Shown piece by piece: positions 28,330 to 36,765 of a DNA stretch of 63,283 nucleotides. The position numbers were made by a program, and so were the translations under genes. The notes under the pieces were generated by a model. That model worked only from the letters and a program-made list of their open reading frames with translations. It was not told the DNA's origin and did no database searches. Origin of the DNA: Mesorhizobium sp. B2-3-4. GTDB lineage: Bacteria; Pseudomonadota; Alphaproteobacteria; Rhizobiales; Rhizobiaceae. Position 1 is the first letter of the stretch; every line of letters starts with the position of its first letter. The DNA lies in contig NZ_VFVY01000031.1 of assembly GCF_006442315.1 (NCBI RefSeq), positions 1 through 63,283 on the forward strand, given 5' to 3'.

Positions 28330-28353
28330 AACATTATGCAATAGGCTATATTT
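28330..28353. promoter_or_regulatory. Candidate MntR box
   Basis: The sequence AACATTATGCAATAGGCTAT (28330-28349, followed by ATTT) resembles the MntR consensus known from enterobacteria (AACATAGC...GGCTATGTT), with two extra bases. It is located about 50 bases upstream of mntH and 150 upstream of mntR. Confidence 0.5.
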
Positions 28354-28501
28354 CATTGTCGGTGCTTTTTGCTGGCGGCGAAAGCGTGCATGGCCGGAGA
28401 CGTCGGTTGCGCCTCTCGCGGAATGCAAATAAACGGCCTGAAGAATCAGAGCCCGTGCTATAAAAAGCAGTGACGGCCAAACTCGCGAGGAGGTGTGCGC
28501 A

Positions 28502-28951
28502 TTGGCGCTGAAGAACAGACCGGTCCCGCGTGAACCGCTGCTTGATGCCGATGTCCATTCGGAAGGGTTCCGGCAGCAGCGCCAGGCGCGCCGCAGCGCG
28601 CTGGTCGAGGATTATGTCGAGCTGATCGCCGATTTGATCGAGGACGGCAACGAGGCGCGCCAGGTCGACATCGCCGCACGTCTCGGCGTCGCCCAGCCGA
28701 CGGTGGCCAAGATGCTGACGCGTCTGTGCTCAGACGGGCTGGTATCGCGAAAACCCTATCGCGGCGTGTTCCTGACCGAGGCCGGCCGCAAGGTCGCGGA
28801 GGAAAGCCGCGTCCGCCACCAGACGGTGGAAGCGTTCCTGCGCTCGCTCGGCGTCAGCGCCGAGACGGCGCGCATCGACGCGGAGGGCATCGAGCACCAT
28901 GTCAGCGCCGAGACGCTGGACGCGTTCCGCAAGGCGATGACGGCGCGCTGA
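28502..28951 (+). CDS. mntR: Manganese-responsive regulator MntR (DtxR family)
   Basis: 149 residues from a TTG at 28502. GAGGAGG at 28487-28493 overlaps the GTG at 28493, so the TTG with normal spacing is preferred. The winged helix includes ARQVDIAARLGVAQPTVAKMLTRLC. The C-terminal dimerisation domain has the EGIEHHVS metal-ligand segment. The N-terminal extension before the HTH is longer than in B. subtilis MntR but typical of proteobacterial MntR. Confidence 0.88.
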   Translation: MALKNRPVPREPLLDADVHSEGFRQQRQARRSALVEDYVELIADLIEDGNEARQVDIAARLGVAQPTVAKMLTRLCSDGLVSRKPYRGVFLTEAGRKVAEESRVRHQTVEAFLRSLGVSAETARIDAEGIEHHVSAETLDAFRKAMTAR

Positions 28952-29052
28952 ACAGCGTCTTGCAGGCTTCGAACAGGCCGGCCGCCGGAACCGCCTGATA
29001 TCATGCACGTTGCTTCCCATCGCGCGATTGCCGCGCATCAAGGGAGCAAGCA

Positions 29053-29241
29053 ATGGGCGTCGAACAGGCACCAACCGCAAAAGGCAAGCAGGCAGCCAAG
29101 GGATTGAAACAGGCGGCCGCCCGGGACGAGCGCAAGACCGAAGCCGAGACCGGGCATCCGCTGAAGAAGGGCGCTGCCCGTTTCGAGGAGCGTTCGAAAA
29201 GCTCCGACGGCAAGAGTGCGGGCGCCAAGCAGAAAGGCTAG
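29053..29241 (+). CDS. Small Lys/Ala-rich protein, unknown
   Basis: 62 residues, strongly charged (KGKQAAKGLKQAAARDERK, EERSKSSDGKSAGAKQKG) and probably disordered. GGGAGCAAG precedes the ATG. No domain recognised. The composition recalls small nucleic-acid-associated or stress proteins, but this is only compositional. Tail to tail with the polysaccharide deacetylase gene. Confidence 0.6.
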   Translation: MGVEQAPTAKGKQAAKGLKQAAARDERKTEAETGHPLKKGAARFEERSKSSDGKSAGAKQKG

Positions 29242-29257
29242 GCGTCGCCCGTCGGGC

Positions 29258-30151
29258 CTAGCGGTTGCTGTAGGCCAGTGCCGTCTGCTCGGGCGTCGTC
29301 ACCGTGCCTGTCGTCAGCGATGACACCAGCAGCTCACGGCTGCGGTGGCCGGGCACGAGCCGCACGACCTTGTAGCCCTTGGCTTTGAGGTCGGCGAGCA
29401 GTTGCGGCAGCATCTGTGCGGTGCGCGGGTGGATGTCGTGCATCAGGATGATGCCCGAGCCGCGCTGCTCGATGCGGGCCATGGTGCGCTTGCGCACCTG
29501 GTCCGGGCTCGACGGGAAGTAGTCCTTGGAATCGATGTCGGCGTCGATGACAACGATGCCGCGCGCGGCGAGTTCCCGCCGCAACGTCGCGGTCGAGGCG
29601 AGATAGGGGAAGCGGAAGAAGGGCGCGACGCCGTGCATGGACGGCACCAGCGCGGCCGAGACGCTTTTGATGCCGCCGTCGATCTGCGCCTGCGCGCCCG
29701 CAGCACTCATATGCGCGAGATTGGCATGGCTCTGCGTATGAGTGCCGATCGTGTGGCCGTGCGCGGCGACCTCGCGCACCAGGGCAGGGTAGGAGCGGGC
29801 CATCTGGCCGACTATCATGAAGGTCGCCTTGACGCCGGCATTGTCGAGTACTTTCAGGATGTTTTCGGTGCGGCCAGGCATCGGGCCGTCGTCGAACGTC
29901 AGCACGACCTCATGGTTGCGCAGTCTCAAGTCGGCGATGCTGTTGACGGTGACGCTGCGGCCGGCGAGCCCGCTGAAGGAATGCGAGGAGAAGAAGCCGG
30001 TCGTGCCGGTTTCCTTCGGTTCCGCCGCATAGCCGAGCTTGGCCCCCTTGGCGTCCGTCGTCGGCTTTGTCGTCGTGCAGCCCGCGGCCAAGGCTCCCAA
30101 CGCGACAATACCCAACAGCTGCGCCAGACGGCGCCCGGACACGAAAGCCAT
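29258..30151 (-). CDS. Polysaccharide deacetylase lipoprotein (NodB homology domain)
   Basis: 297 residues. Lipoprotein signal with lipobox LAAGC (about residues 21-25). The CE4 motifs are present: TFDDGP (catalytic Asp and metal Asp), GTHTQSH (metal histidines), a RFPY arginine motif and LMHDIHP near the C-terminus. It should de-N-acetylate an envelope polysaccharide such as peptidoglycan or a surface glycan. Not nodB itself: no nod neighbours, and it is a lipoprotein. Confidence 0.88.
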   Translation of the reverse strand: MAFVSGRRLAQLLGIVALGALAAGCTTTKPTTDAKGAKLGYAAEPKETGTTGFFSSHSFSGLAGRSVTVNSIADLRLRNHEVVLTFDDGPMPGRTENILKVLDNAGVKATFMIVGQMARSYPALVREVAAHGHTIGTHTQSHANLAHMSAAGAQAQIDGGIKSVSAALVPSMHGVAPFFRFPYLASTATLRRELAARGIVVIDADIDSKDYFPSSPDQVRKRTMARIEQRGSGIILMHDIHPRTAQMLPQLLADLKAKGYKVVRLVPGHRSRELLVSSLTTGTVTTPEQTALAYSNR

Positions 30152-30257
30152 GGCGGAGAGATCCCTTTGAATCGCCTACGCTTTTAGTGCTGATATGGTT
30201 AATGAAGCTTTACTTTCGAGGCTCAATGGAGGACCTGTGACCCCGCATGGTCCGATG

Positions 30258-32342
30258 TCATTCGGTGTCCTGCTTCCAGCTTCGGGGGTGGCCGTCGACG
30301 CGGAACTGGAAGATGAAATAGGGCGGGATGCAGGTCCCTTCCCCTGGCTTGGCCTGGGGCAGGTCGTCATAGCCGGCGGTGCAGATATAGTCCTCGCGGC
30401 AGGGATGCGCCTTGTCGCAGGCGCGCAGGCCGGCGGTCTTGGTGAATTCCCGGGTGCAGAATTTGTGATCCTTGCCCGACGCGATGCAGTCGTTGAAACC
30501 GGTCTTGGCGAGGCGACCGCAGGTCGCTTCGTCGGGAAGCTTGTCGCAGGTGGCCTTGCGCAGCATGCCGCCCGGAAAACCGCCGGTCTTCTGTTCGGGA
30601 TTGTCATAGCGCTGGCGCGCCGCGCCATAGCCGGCGAGCTTGACCACAGGCTTCTTGTCGCGCGCCGGATCGATGGCGCAAGCCTTGGCGGTGGCCGGCG
30701 ACAGGCGGCAATACTGGTCCTTGCCCCATGCCGACATTTTGATCTCGCCGAACTCGACGGGGTCGCCGACTGCGGTGCCTTTCTCGCTGACGCAGGTGCC
30801 GAAGCCGGGATGGATGGCGCTCTCATGGACGCCGGCGCAGCGCAGGCCGGCGCCGCAGGTCCAGTCCTTGAAGCTCTCATCCTCACCGCGATAGCAGATC
30901 GAGCCCCAGCCATTGTAAAGGTCGGTGCCTTTCAGCGCTTCGGCGTATCTGGCATCCGGGCGGGCGGCGAAGCCCCTGGTGAAATCGGGATGACCGCCGG
31001 CGGCGAACTCCTCGACGATGGCGCGGCGGCGCGGCAGGTCGGCGAAGAAGACGGCCGAGCCCGGCACGAAGACGGCGTTGCGGCGCGGCTCGCTCGCCGG
31101 ATCGGCGCCGGTGTAGTGGAAGCCGGCAATGCCATGCGTCTGGTGGCAGCCGGTGCAGCTCATCTCGTTGAGGCGCAGGTTGAAGCCGGCGACTGACTTG
31201 ATGGTGGCGAGCGTGTTGCCCCTGGCGACATAGTCCTTCAGCGCCTTGTCGATGTCGGCGTCGTCGAGCAGCCCGTAGGCGATGTTGTTCTGCGAGCGGC
31301 TGAGGCCGCCGGGCGCGACGGAGACGGCGCTTTTGTCCAAGAACCGCTCGTCGATGACCAGCCGGCCGTGGTCGAGATCGTAGATGTTGCGGTCGGTGAG
31401 CAGCCACCGGGCGAAGGCGGGCTTGTCGGCCTGCACGATGGCGCGGTCGACCTGGTTCTCCATCCTGGCTTCATAAAAGCTCGACGTCGCCGGATCCCAT
31501 TTGAAGATCTTCAGGAGGTATTCGGCATGGCCGCCGAAATCGCGCCGCGTCGAGGCCGACAGCCTGAGTACCTGCATGTTGAGTTCGAGCCGCATGATCT
31601 GCGAGGAATTGAGCATGGCGCCCGAGAGCGGACCTTGGTCGGAACGCAGCCAGGCGGCCAATTGCTCGGGAGGCAGGTCTTGTTTGCCGGCGGCCAGCCA
31701 GCGCTCGGCGATTTCGGCGCAGGAGGCATCGGTGGCGCTGGGCAGGTCTTTCGAGCCGCGAGCCTGTGCCTTCCCGGGCTTGGCGTTGAAGACCAGGCTC
31801 ATGGTCAGCGGCAGGCGCGAGGAAATGCGCTGAGCCGCTTTGCCCTTGGCCGGCATTTCCTCGACCGAGTAGTGGAAGCGGTAGATCAGCCTGATCTCGC
31901 CGCATTCGGTGTGGCCGAGATAGCCCCGGTCCATGCGGTTGACGACGCCGGTCAGGTCGAGCGTCGAGCCGTCATCGTCGATGTATTTCGGGTTGAATTT
32001 CTGGCTGGTGTCGTTCGTTCTGGCCATGGCCGCGACATAGGGGTCGGGGCTGGTCTTCGGCTCGTCCGATATCTCGCGCTTGACGGTGTCGCGCACGCTG
32101 GCCAGCGCCGGCACCGAAAACAGGCCGCGATTGTCGACGTCGCGGGTGAGGCCGAGTGCGGGGCCGAGCAGGCGGCTGATCGACAGCCCGCCGCGCTCCA
32201 GCGCCTGCAAGGTGGCGGGATCGGTGACGGCGACGCTGGAATCGAGTGTCACCGCGCCGGCGTCTGCCAGCCCAAGCCACAGCAACGCGGCCAGCAGCGA
32301 CAGGAAATCCGCAATCGTCCTCAAGCCTCGAACCCCCTCCAT
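30258..32342 (-). CDS. Large cysteine-rich exported protein with one c-type haem motif
   Basis: About 694 residues. An N-terminal hydrophobic signal (FLSLLAALLWLGLADAGA) indicates export. The middle contains one CxxCH (SCTGCHQTHGIAGF), the covalent haem-c site. The last roughly 200 residues carry 14 cysteines (for example CGAGLRC, ACDKAHPCREDYIC), suggesting many disulphides. ATG 32342 is used, though a TTG at 32324 behind GGAGGGGG is equally plausible. The block LTGVVNRMDR...CGEIRLIYRF is seen in a conserved uncharacterised family. Probably periplasmic redox or cell-surface protein; function unknown. No cytochrome partners adjacent. Confidence 0.75.
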   Translation of the reverse strand: MEGVRGLRTIADFLSLLAALLWLGLADAGAVTLDSSVAVTDPATLQALERGGLSISRLLGPALGLTRDVDNRGLFSVPALASVRDTVKREISDEPKTSPDPYVAAMARTNDTSQKFNPKYIDDDGSTLDLTGVVNRMDRGYLGHTECGEIRLIYRFHYSVEEMPAKGKAAQRISSRLPLTMSLVFNAKPGKAQARGSKDLPSATDASCAEIAERWLAAGKQDLPPEQLAAWLRSDQGPLSGAMLNSSQIMRLELNMQVLRLSASTRRDFGGHAEYLLKIFKWDPATSSFYEARMENQVDRAIVQADKPAFARWLLTDRNIYDLDHGRLVIDERFLDKSAVSVAPGGLSRSQNNIAYGLLDDADIDKALKDYVARGNTLATIKSVAGFNLRLNEMSCTGCHQTHGIAGFHYTGADPASEPRRNAVFVPGSAVFFADLPRRRAIVEEFAAGGHPDFTRGFAARPDARYAEALKGTDLYNGWGSICYRGEDESFKDWTCGAGLRCAGVHESAIHPGFGTCVSEKGTAVGDPVEFGEIKMSAWGKDQYCRLSPATAKACAIDPARDKKPVVKLAGYGAARQRYDNPEQKTGGFPGGMLRKATCDKLPDEATCGRLAKTGFNDCIASGKDHKFCTREFTKTAGLRACDKAHPCREDYICTAGYDDLPQAKPGEGTCIPPYFIFQFRVDGHPRSWKQDTE

Positions 32343-32517
32343 CGCCGGCGATGCTACAGGCCTTGCGCGCTCGCGGCCAGTGCGCTGAAACGGCCTTGCC
32401 AGAGCCGGCGTGCCTGCGAAAAATGCTGTGACTTGGCGCAACCATTGCGATAATTGTTTGTTTGATTGGGCCGGCCCGCCGGAACAATAGGGAAGTTTGG
32501 GAGCGCGAGGAGTTGCC

Positions 32518-33438
32518 ATGCTCTGGAGAGGCCGTCGTCAGAGTGACAATATCGAGGACGACCGCAGCGATGGCGGCGGCGGTGGCATCGGTGGCGGCGG
32601 TCAGTTCAGGCTTCCCATCGGTGGCCGTACCGGCGGTGGCGGCAGCATCTTCCTCGTCATCCTGGTGGTGCTGGCCGGCTGGTATTTCGGCTTCGATCCC
32701 TCAGCGATCCTGGGCGGCGGCGACGGCGGCCTGCTGCCGGGCGGCGGTGGCCAGATCACCGACAACAGCGGCGGTCAGGACAGTGGCGCAACGCCGGCCA
32801 ATGACGAGATGAAGCAGTTCGTGGCGACCGTGCTCGCCGAGACGGAAGACACCTGGACCGGCATCTTCAAGTCGCAAGGCCTCACCTATGAGGACCCCAA
32901 GCTGGTGCTGTTTTCCGGCCAGGTTCGCTCCGCCTGCGGCTTTGCCTCGGCGGCCGCCGGACCATTCTATTGTCCTGGTGATCACAAGGTCTATCTCGAC
33001 ATGACCTTCTTCCAGCAGCTCGACCAGCAGTTCGGCGCTTCGGGCGAGTTTGCCCGCGCCTATGTCATCGCCCATGAGGTCGGCCACCACGTGCAGAACC
33101 TCACCGGCATCATGGGCAAGTTCAACCAGATGCGGCAAGGCATGAGCGAGGTCGAGGCCAACCAGATGTCGGTACGCATCGAGCTTCAGGCCGACTGCTT
33201 CGCCGGTGTCTGGGCGCACTACACGGCGCAGAAGGGCATATTGGAGCAGGGCGACATCGAAAGCGCGCTGAACGCCGCAAAGCAGATCGGCGACGACACG
33301 CTGCAGAAGAAGATGCAGGGCTATGTCGTGCCGGAAAGCTTCAACCACGGCACCTCGCAGCAACGCCAGACCTGGCTGGCACGCGGCTACAAGAGCGGCA
33401 AGCTTTCGGATTGCAACACGCTGAGCGGGCCGATCTGA
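32518..33438 (+). CDS. YpfJ-type neutral zinc metallopeptidase
   Basis: 306 residues from ATG 32518 behind GAGGAG. Gly-rich N-terminus, one transmembrane helix (IFLVILVVLAGWYFG), then the PF04228 domain with the zincin motif AHEVGHHVQN and a downstream IELQADCFAGVWAHY. Membrane-anchored with the catalytic domain probably periplasmic. Physiological substrate unknown. Divergent from the haem-motif protein. Confidence 0.9.
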   Translation: MLWRGRRQSDNIEDDRSDGGGGGIGGGGQFRLPIGGRTGGGGSIFLVILVVLAGWYFGFDPSAILGGGDGGLLPGGGGQITDNSGGQDSGATPANDEMKQFVATVLAETEDTWTGIFKSQGLTYEDPKLVLFSGQVRSACGFASAAAGPFYCPGDHKVYLDMTFFQQLDQQFGASGEFARAYVIAHEVGHHVQNLTGIMGKFNQMRQGMSEVEANQMSVRIELQADCFAGVWAHYTAQKGILEQGDIESALNAAKQIGDDTLQKKMQGYVVPESFNHGTSQQRQTWLARGYKSGKLSDCNTLSGPI

Positions 33439-33439
33439 C

Positions 33440-33471
33440 GAGACTGTCTGGACGAATTTAAAAACAGTCTC
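33440..33471 (+). terminator. Weak hairpin after the zinc peptidase gene
   Basis: GAGACTGT (33440-33447) pairs with ACAGTCTC (33464-33471), two bases after the stop codon. There is no clear T-run, so it may be a weak or Rho-assisted terminator. Confidence 0.35.
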
Positions 33472-33627
33472 GGCCCGCGTTTCCCGCAACGGAGCTGACG
33501 GCGAAGACGTCGTCAGGGAGTGTCAGGATCAAAGCATCCCTGCTGTTCCTGCATTGTTCCTTTTTGCGAGCTCGCCTATAAGGTGCGTCCGCCTGCCCTC
33601 AGGGCGGCTGGAGGAGCTTGACCCATC

Positions 33628-34893
33628 ATGATCGACCCCAAGACCGCCAAGCGGGGCCTTGCGCTCGTTTTCACCACGCTGCTGCTCGACATTATCGGCT
33701 TCGGCATGATCATGCCGGTGCTGCCGGCCTTTCTCAGGGAATTGACCGGCGTCGGCATCTCGGAAGCGGCGATCGAGGGCGGCTGGCTGTTCTTCGTCTA
33801 TGCGGCCATGCAGTTCTTTTTCGCCCCCATCATGGGCGGCTTGAGCGACCGGTTCGGGCGGCGGCCGATCCTGCTGGCCTCGGTGCTGACCTTCTCCATC
33901 GACAACCTCATCTGCGCCATCGCCTGGTCCTATCCGATGCTGTTCATCGGGCGCGTGCTGGCCGGCATTTCGGGCGCCAGCTATTCGACGACGTCGGCCT
34001 TCATCGCGGACATCTCGAATGACGAGAACCGGGCGAAGAATTTCGGCCTGCTCGGCATCGCCTTCGGCGTCGGCTTCGTCATCGGGCCGGTGCTGGGCGG
34101 CCTGCTCGGCACGTTCGGACCGCGCGTGCCGTTCTTTTTCGCCGCCGGGCTCGCCTTCGTGAACTTCCTCATCGCGATGTTCTTCCTGCCCGAAACGCTC
34201 GATGAGAAGCACCGCCGCCGCTTCGAGTGGAAGCGCGCCAATCCGGTCGGCACGCTGCTGCAGATGCGTCAGTATCAGGGCATCGGCTGGATCGGGCTCG
34301 TCTTCTTCCTGATGACGCTTGGCCACATGATGTACCCGGCCGTCTGGTCGTTCGTCTCCAACTACCGCTATGGCTGGAGCGAACAGCAGATCGGCTTCTC
34401 GCTCGGCGCCTTCGGCCTGTGCGGGGCCATCATCATGGGCACGGTGCTGCCGCGCGTCATCCCCAGGCTCGGCGAATGGAGAACGGCGGTCATCGGCCTG
34501 ACCTTCACCGCCGCCAGCGCGTTCGGCTATGCCTTCGCCTCGCAAGGCTGGATGGTCTATGCGGTGATCGTCGTCGGGTGCCTGGAAGCGCTGGCCGATC
34601 CGCCGCTGAGAAGCCTCGCCGCCGCCAAGGTGCCGCCTTCGGCGCAAGGCGAATTGCAGGGCGCGATGACCTCGATCTTCTCGATCACCTCGATCATCAC
34701 GCCGCTGCTCTACACCGCGATCTTTTCCTGGTTCACCGGGCCGAGCGCGCCGGTGACCTTCGGCGGCGCGCCCTATCTGGTCGGCGCCTGCTTCCTGGTG
34801 CTGGCGCTGATCGTCTTCGTCACCAAAGTGGCAAGGCCGTCGCCACTCGGCAGTCCCTCGTCCGGCATGGCCGAGGACGGAGCAAAGGCATGA
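33628..34893 (+). CDS. TCR/Tet-family MFS transporter
   Basis: 421 residues, 12 hydrophobic segments. Motif A GLSDRFGRRPILL in loop 2-3 and the N-terminal FTTLLLDIIGFGMIMPVLP place it in the TetA-like DHA1 group. Chromosomal rhizobial members of this group are not proven tetracycline pumps. Start follows GGAGGAG. Overlaps the aldo/keto reductase gene by ATGA, so the two form an operon. Confidence 0.9.
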   Translation: MIDPKTAKRGLALVFTTLLLDIIGFGMIMPVLPAFLRELTGVGISEAAIEGGWLFFVYAAMQFFFAPIMGGLSDRFGRRPILLASVLTFSIDNLICAIAWSYPMLFIGRVLAGISGASYSTTSAFIADISNDENRAKNFGLLGIAFGVGFVIGPVLGGLLGTFGPRVPFFFAAGLAFVNFLIAMFFLPETLDEKHRRRFEWKRANPVGTLLQMRQYQGIGWIGLVFFLMTLGHMMYPAVWSFVSNYRYGWSEQQIGFSLGAFGLCGAIIMGTVLPRVIPRLGEWRTAVIGLTFTAASAFGYAFASQGWMVYAVIVVGCLEALADPPLRSLAAAKVPPSAQGELQGAMTSIFSITSIITPLLYTAIFSWFTGPSAPVTFGGAPYLVGACFLVLALIVFVTKVARPSPLGSPSSGMAEDGAKA

Positions 34894-35813
34894 GCCGCGA
34901 CCACCGCATCGCGCTGACCCGGGACGGCGTGTCGCTGTCGCGCCTGGTCTTCGGCGCCTGGCGCCTGCTCGATAGTGGCGGCGTCCGCCCCGACGCCGAC
35001 CAGGTCGCGCGGCTGATCGGCAGCGCCGTCGATCTCGGCCTGACCAGTTTCGATCATGCCGATATCTACGGGAATTACGAGGTGGAGGCTGCCTTCGGCG
35101 CCGGGCTGGCGCGCTGGAAGGGAAAGCGTGACGGCATCGAACTGATCTCGAAATGCGATATCATGCTGGCATCGGCCAACCGGCCGCAAAACCGGCTGAA
35201 GCACTATGACACCAGTGCCGCTCACATAGCCGCCTCGGTCGACCGATCTCTCGCCAACCTGCGCACCGACTATCTCGACCTGTTGCTGCTGCACCGGCCC
35301 GACCCGCTGATGGATGCCGACGAGACGGCGGCGGCACTGGCCGGGCTGGTCAAGTCAGGCAAGGTGAGGGCGGTCGGCGTGTCCAATTTCACGCCCTCGC
35401 AGTTCGACCTGCTGGCGTCGCGGCTGCCGTTTGCGCTTGCCACCAACCAGATCGAGATGTCGGTGCTCAGGACATCCGCGCTGACCGATGGCAGCCTCGA
35501 CCATGCGCAGCGGCTTGGCTACGCGCCGATGGTCTGGTCGCCGCTCGGCGGCGGGGCGCTGTTCACCGGCAAGGAGCAGCGCGAGGCGCGCGTGCGCGCC
35601 GCATTGGCGACCGTCGCGGCCGAGACCGGTGCCGGCGATCTCGCCACCGTCGCCATTGCCTGGCTGTTGCGCCATCCGGCCCGGCTGGTGCCGGTTCTGG
35701 GGTCGATGAAGCCGGAACGGCTGGCGGCGATGGCCAAGGCGCTGGAGATCAGCCTCGACCGCCAGCAATGGTTCGCCATCCTGGAGGCGAGCGAAGGCCG
35801 GCCGGTGGCTTAA
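34890..35813 (+). CDS. Aldo/keto reductase
   Basis: 307 residues. Catalytic tetrad residues are visible: Asp and Tyr in SFDHADIYGNYE, Lys in ELISKCDIML, and His in LLLLHRPDP. AVGVSNFTPSQ and the C-terminal VLGSMKPERL (cofactor phosphate binding) follow. It resembles YdhF-type reductases. NADPH-dependent carbonyl reduction with unknown substrate. Translationally coupled to the upstream MFS pump, so it may process the same compound. Confidence 0.92.
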   Translation: MSRDHRIALTRDGVSLSRLVFGAWRLLDSGGVRPDADQVARLIGSAVDLGLTSFDHADIYGNYEVEAAFGAGLARWKGKRDGIELISKCDIMLASANRPQNRLKHYDTSAAHIAASVDRSLANLRTDYLDLLLLHRPDPLMDADETAAALAGLVKSGKVRAVGVSNFTPSQFDLLASRLPFALATNQIEMSVLRTSALTDGSLDHAQRLGYAPMVWSPLGGGALFTGKEQREARVRAALATVAAETGAGDLATVAIAWLLRHPARLVPVLGSMKPERLAAMAKALEISLDRQQWFAILEASEGRPVA

Positions 35814-36003
35814 GACACCGATCCATTTCGATGCGGCTGACGGCTTCAAGGACGCCGCGCGTGACGGCGATCCAATCGCGCCGCATTTGTAACTCTGACC
35901 ATTCTCACTCATTGCCCTAGCTTAGACCTTGCAAGCCAACCCGCGCGCCCGTTCACCGGCATGCCGCTGGACGGGCCTGCGAAGCAAGCCAGGGAGAAGC
36001 GAA

Positions 36004-36747
36004 ATGAGCGATCTGTCCAGCAGCGGAGCGGCCATGCCGCCATCCGTCGACCGTGCCGCGTTCGAGGCCCAACTCGCCGCGCTGCGGGAACGCGAGAAGG
36101 CCCACACAAGGGAGGCCGATGCCATCGCCGCCGCCCGTCGCCGCCTGCCCATGGTGGAGGTCAACGCCAGGACGCCGATCATCGGGCCGAAGGGCGAACT
36201 CAAGTTGCTCGATGCGTTCGAGGGACGTTCCTTGCTGATCGCCTACTATTTCATGTGGCACAGGAATATGCCGGCGCCGCAGCAATGCGAGGGCTGCACG
36301 CTGTTTACCTCGCAGGTGCGCGAGCGCGTCTACATGCATTCGCGCGACGTCACCTACGCCACCTTCTGCCAGGGGCCTTATGAGCCCAGCATCCGCTACC
36401 GTGATTTCATGGGATGGGACATGCCCTGGTATTCGGCGGAAAAGTCGCTCGACACGCTGCTTGTCGGGCGCCAACACAACCGCATGCACATCATCTGCTA
36501 TGTCCGCAAGGCAAACGCGGTGTTCGAAACCTACTGGACGACGTCGCGCGGGGTCGAGGTGATGGACAACAATTATCACCTGCTCGATCTGACCGTTTAT
36601 GGACGGCAGGAGGAGTGGGAGGATTCGCCCGAAGGCTGGCCGCAGCCCTGGGGCAACGGGAAGGCTCGGATGCGCAAGGGCGGCCGGCCGATCGCCCAAT
36701 GGGAGCGGCTGGAAGCCGGCTTCGCGGACGATCTGTCGGGCGGCTGA
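36004..36747 (+). CDS. DUF899 thioredoxin-fold family protein, second copy
   Basis: 247 residues from ATG 36004 behind GGGAG. Core LLIAYYFMWHRNMPAPQQCEGC carries the CxxC site at the position used by CPSC in the copy at 4514. VYGRQEEWEDSPEGWPQ is a subfamily feature not seen in that copy. Paralogous but well diverged. Reaction unknown. Convergent with carA; an inverted repeat (36755-36771) spans the end of carA. Confidence 0.88.
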   Translation: MSDLSSSGAAMPPSVDRAAFEAQLAALREREKAHTREADAIAAARRRLPMVEVNARTPIIGPKGELKLLDAFEGRSLLIAYYFMWHRNMPAPQQCEGCTLFTSQVRERVYMHSRDVTYATFCQGPYEPSIRYRDFMGWDMPWYSAEKSLDTLLVGRQHNRMHIICYVRKANAVFETYWTTSRGVEVMDNNYHLLDLTVYGRQEEWEDSPEGWPQPWGNGKARMRKGGRPIAQWERLEAGFADDLSGG

Positions 36748-36765
36748 GGCTGAAGCCTGAACCGT

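Noticed and set aside
29258..30151. Nodulation gene nodB
   Set aside because: It has the NodB homology domain, but it is a lipoprotein with a longer N-terminus and has no nod neighbours.
33628..34893. An acquired tetracycline resistance gene
   Set aside because: The family is TetA-like, but it is chromosomal in appearance, coupled to an aldo/keto reductase and lacks a TetR neighbour; substrate cannot be claimed.
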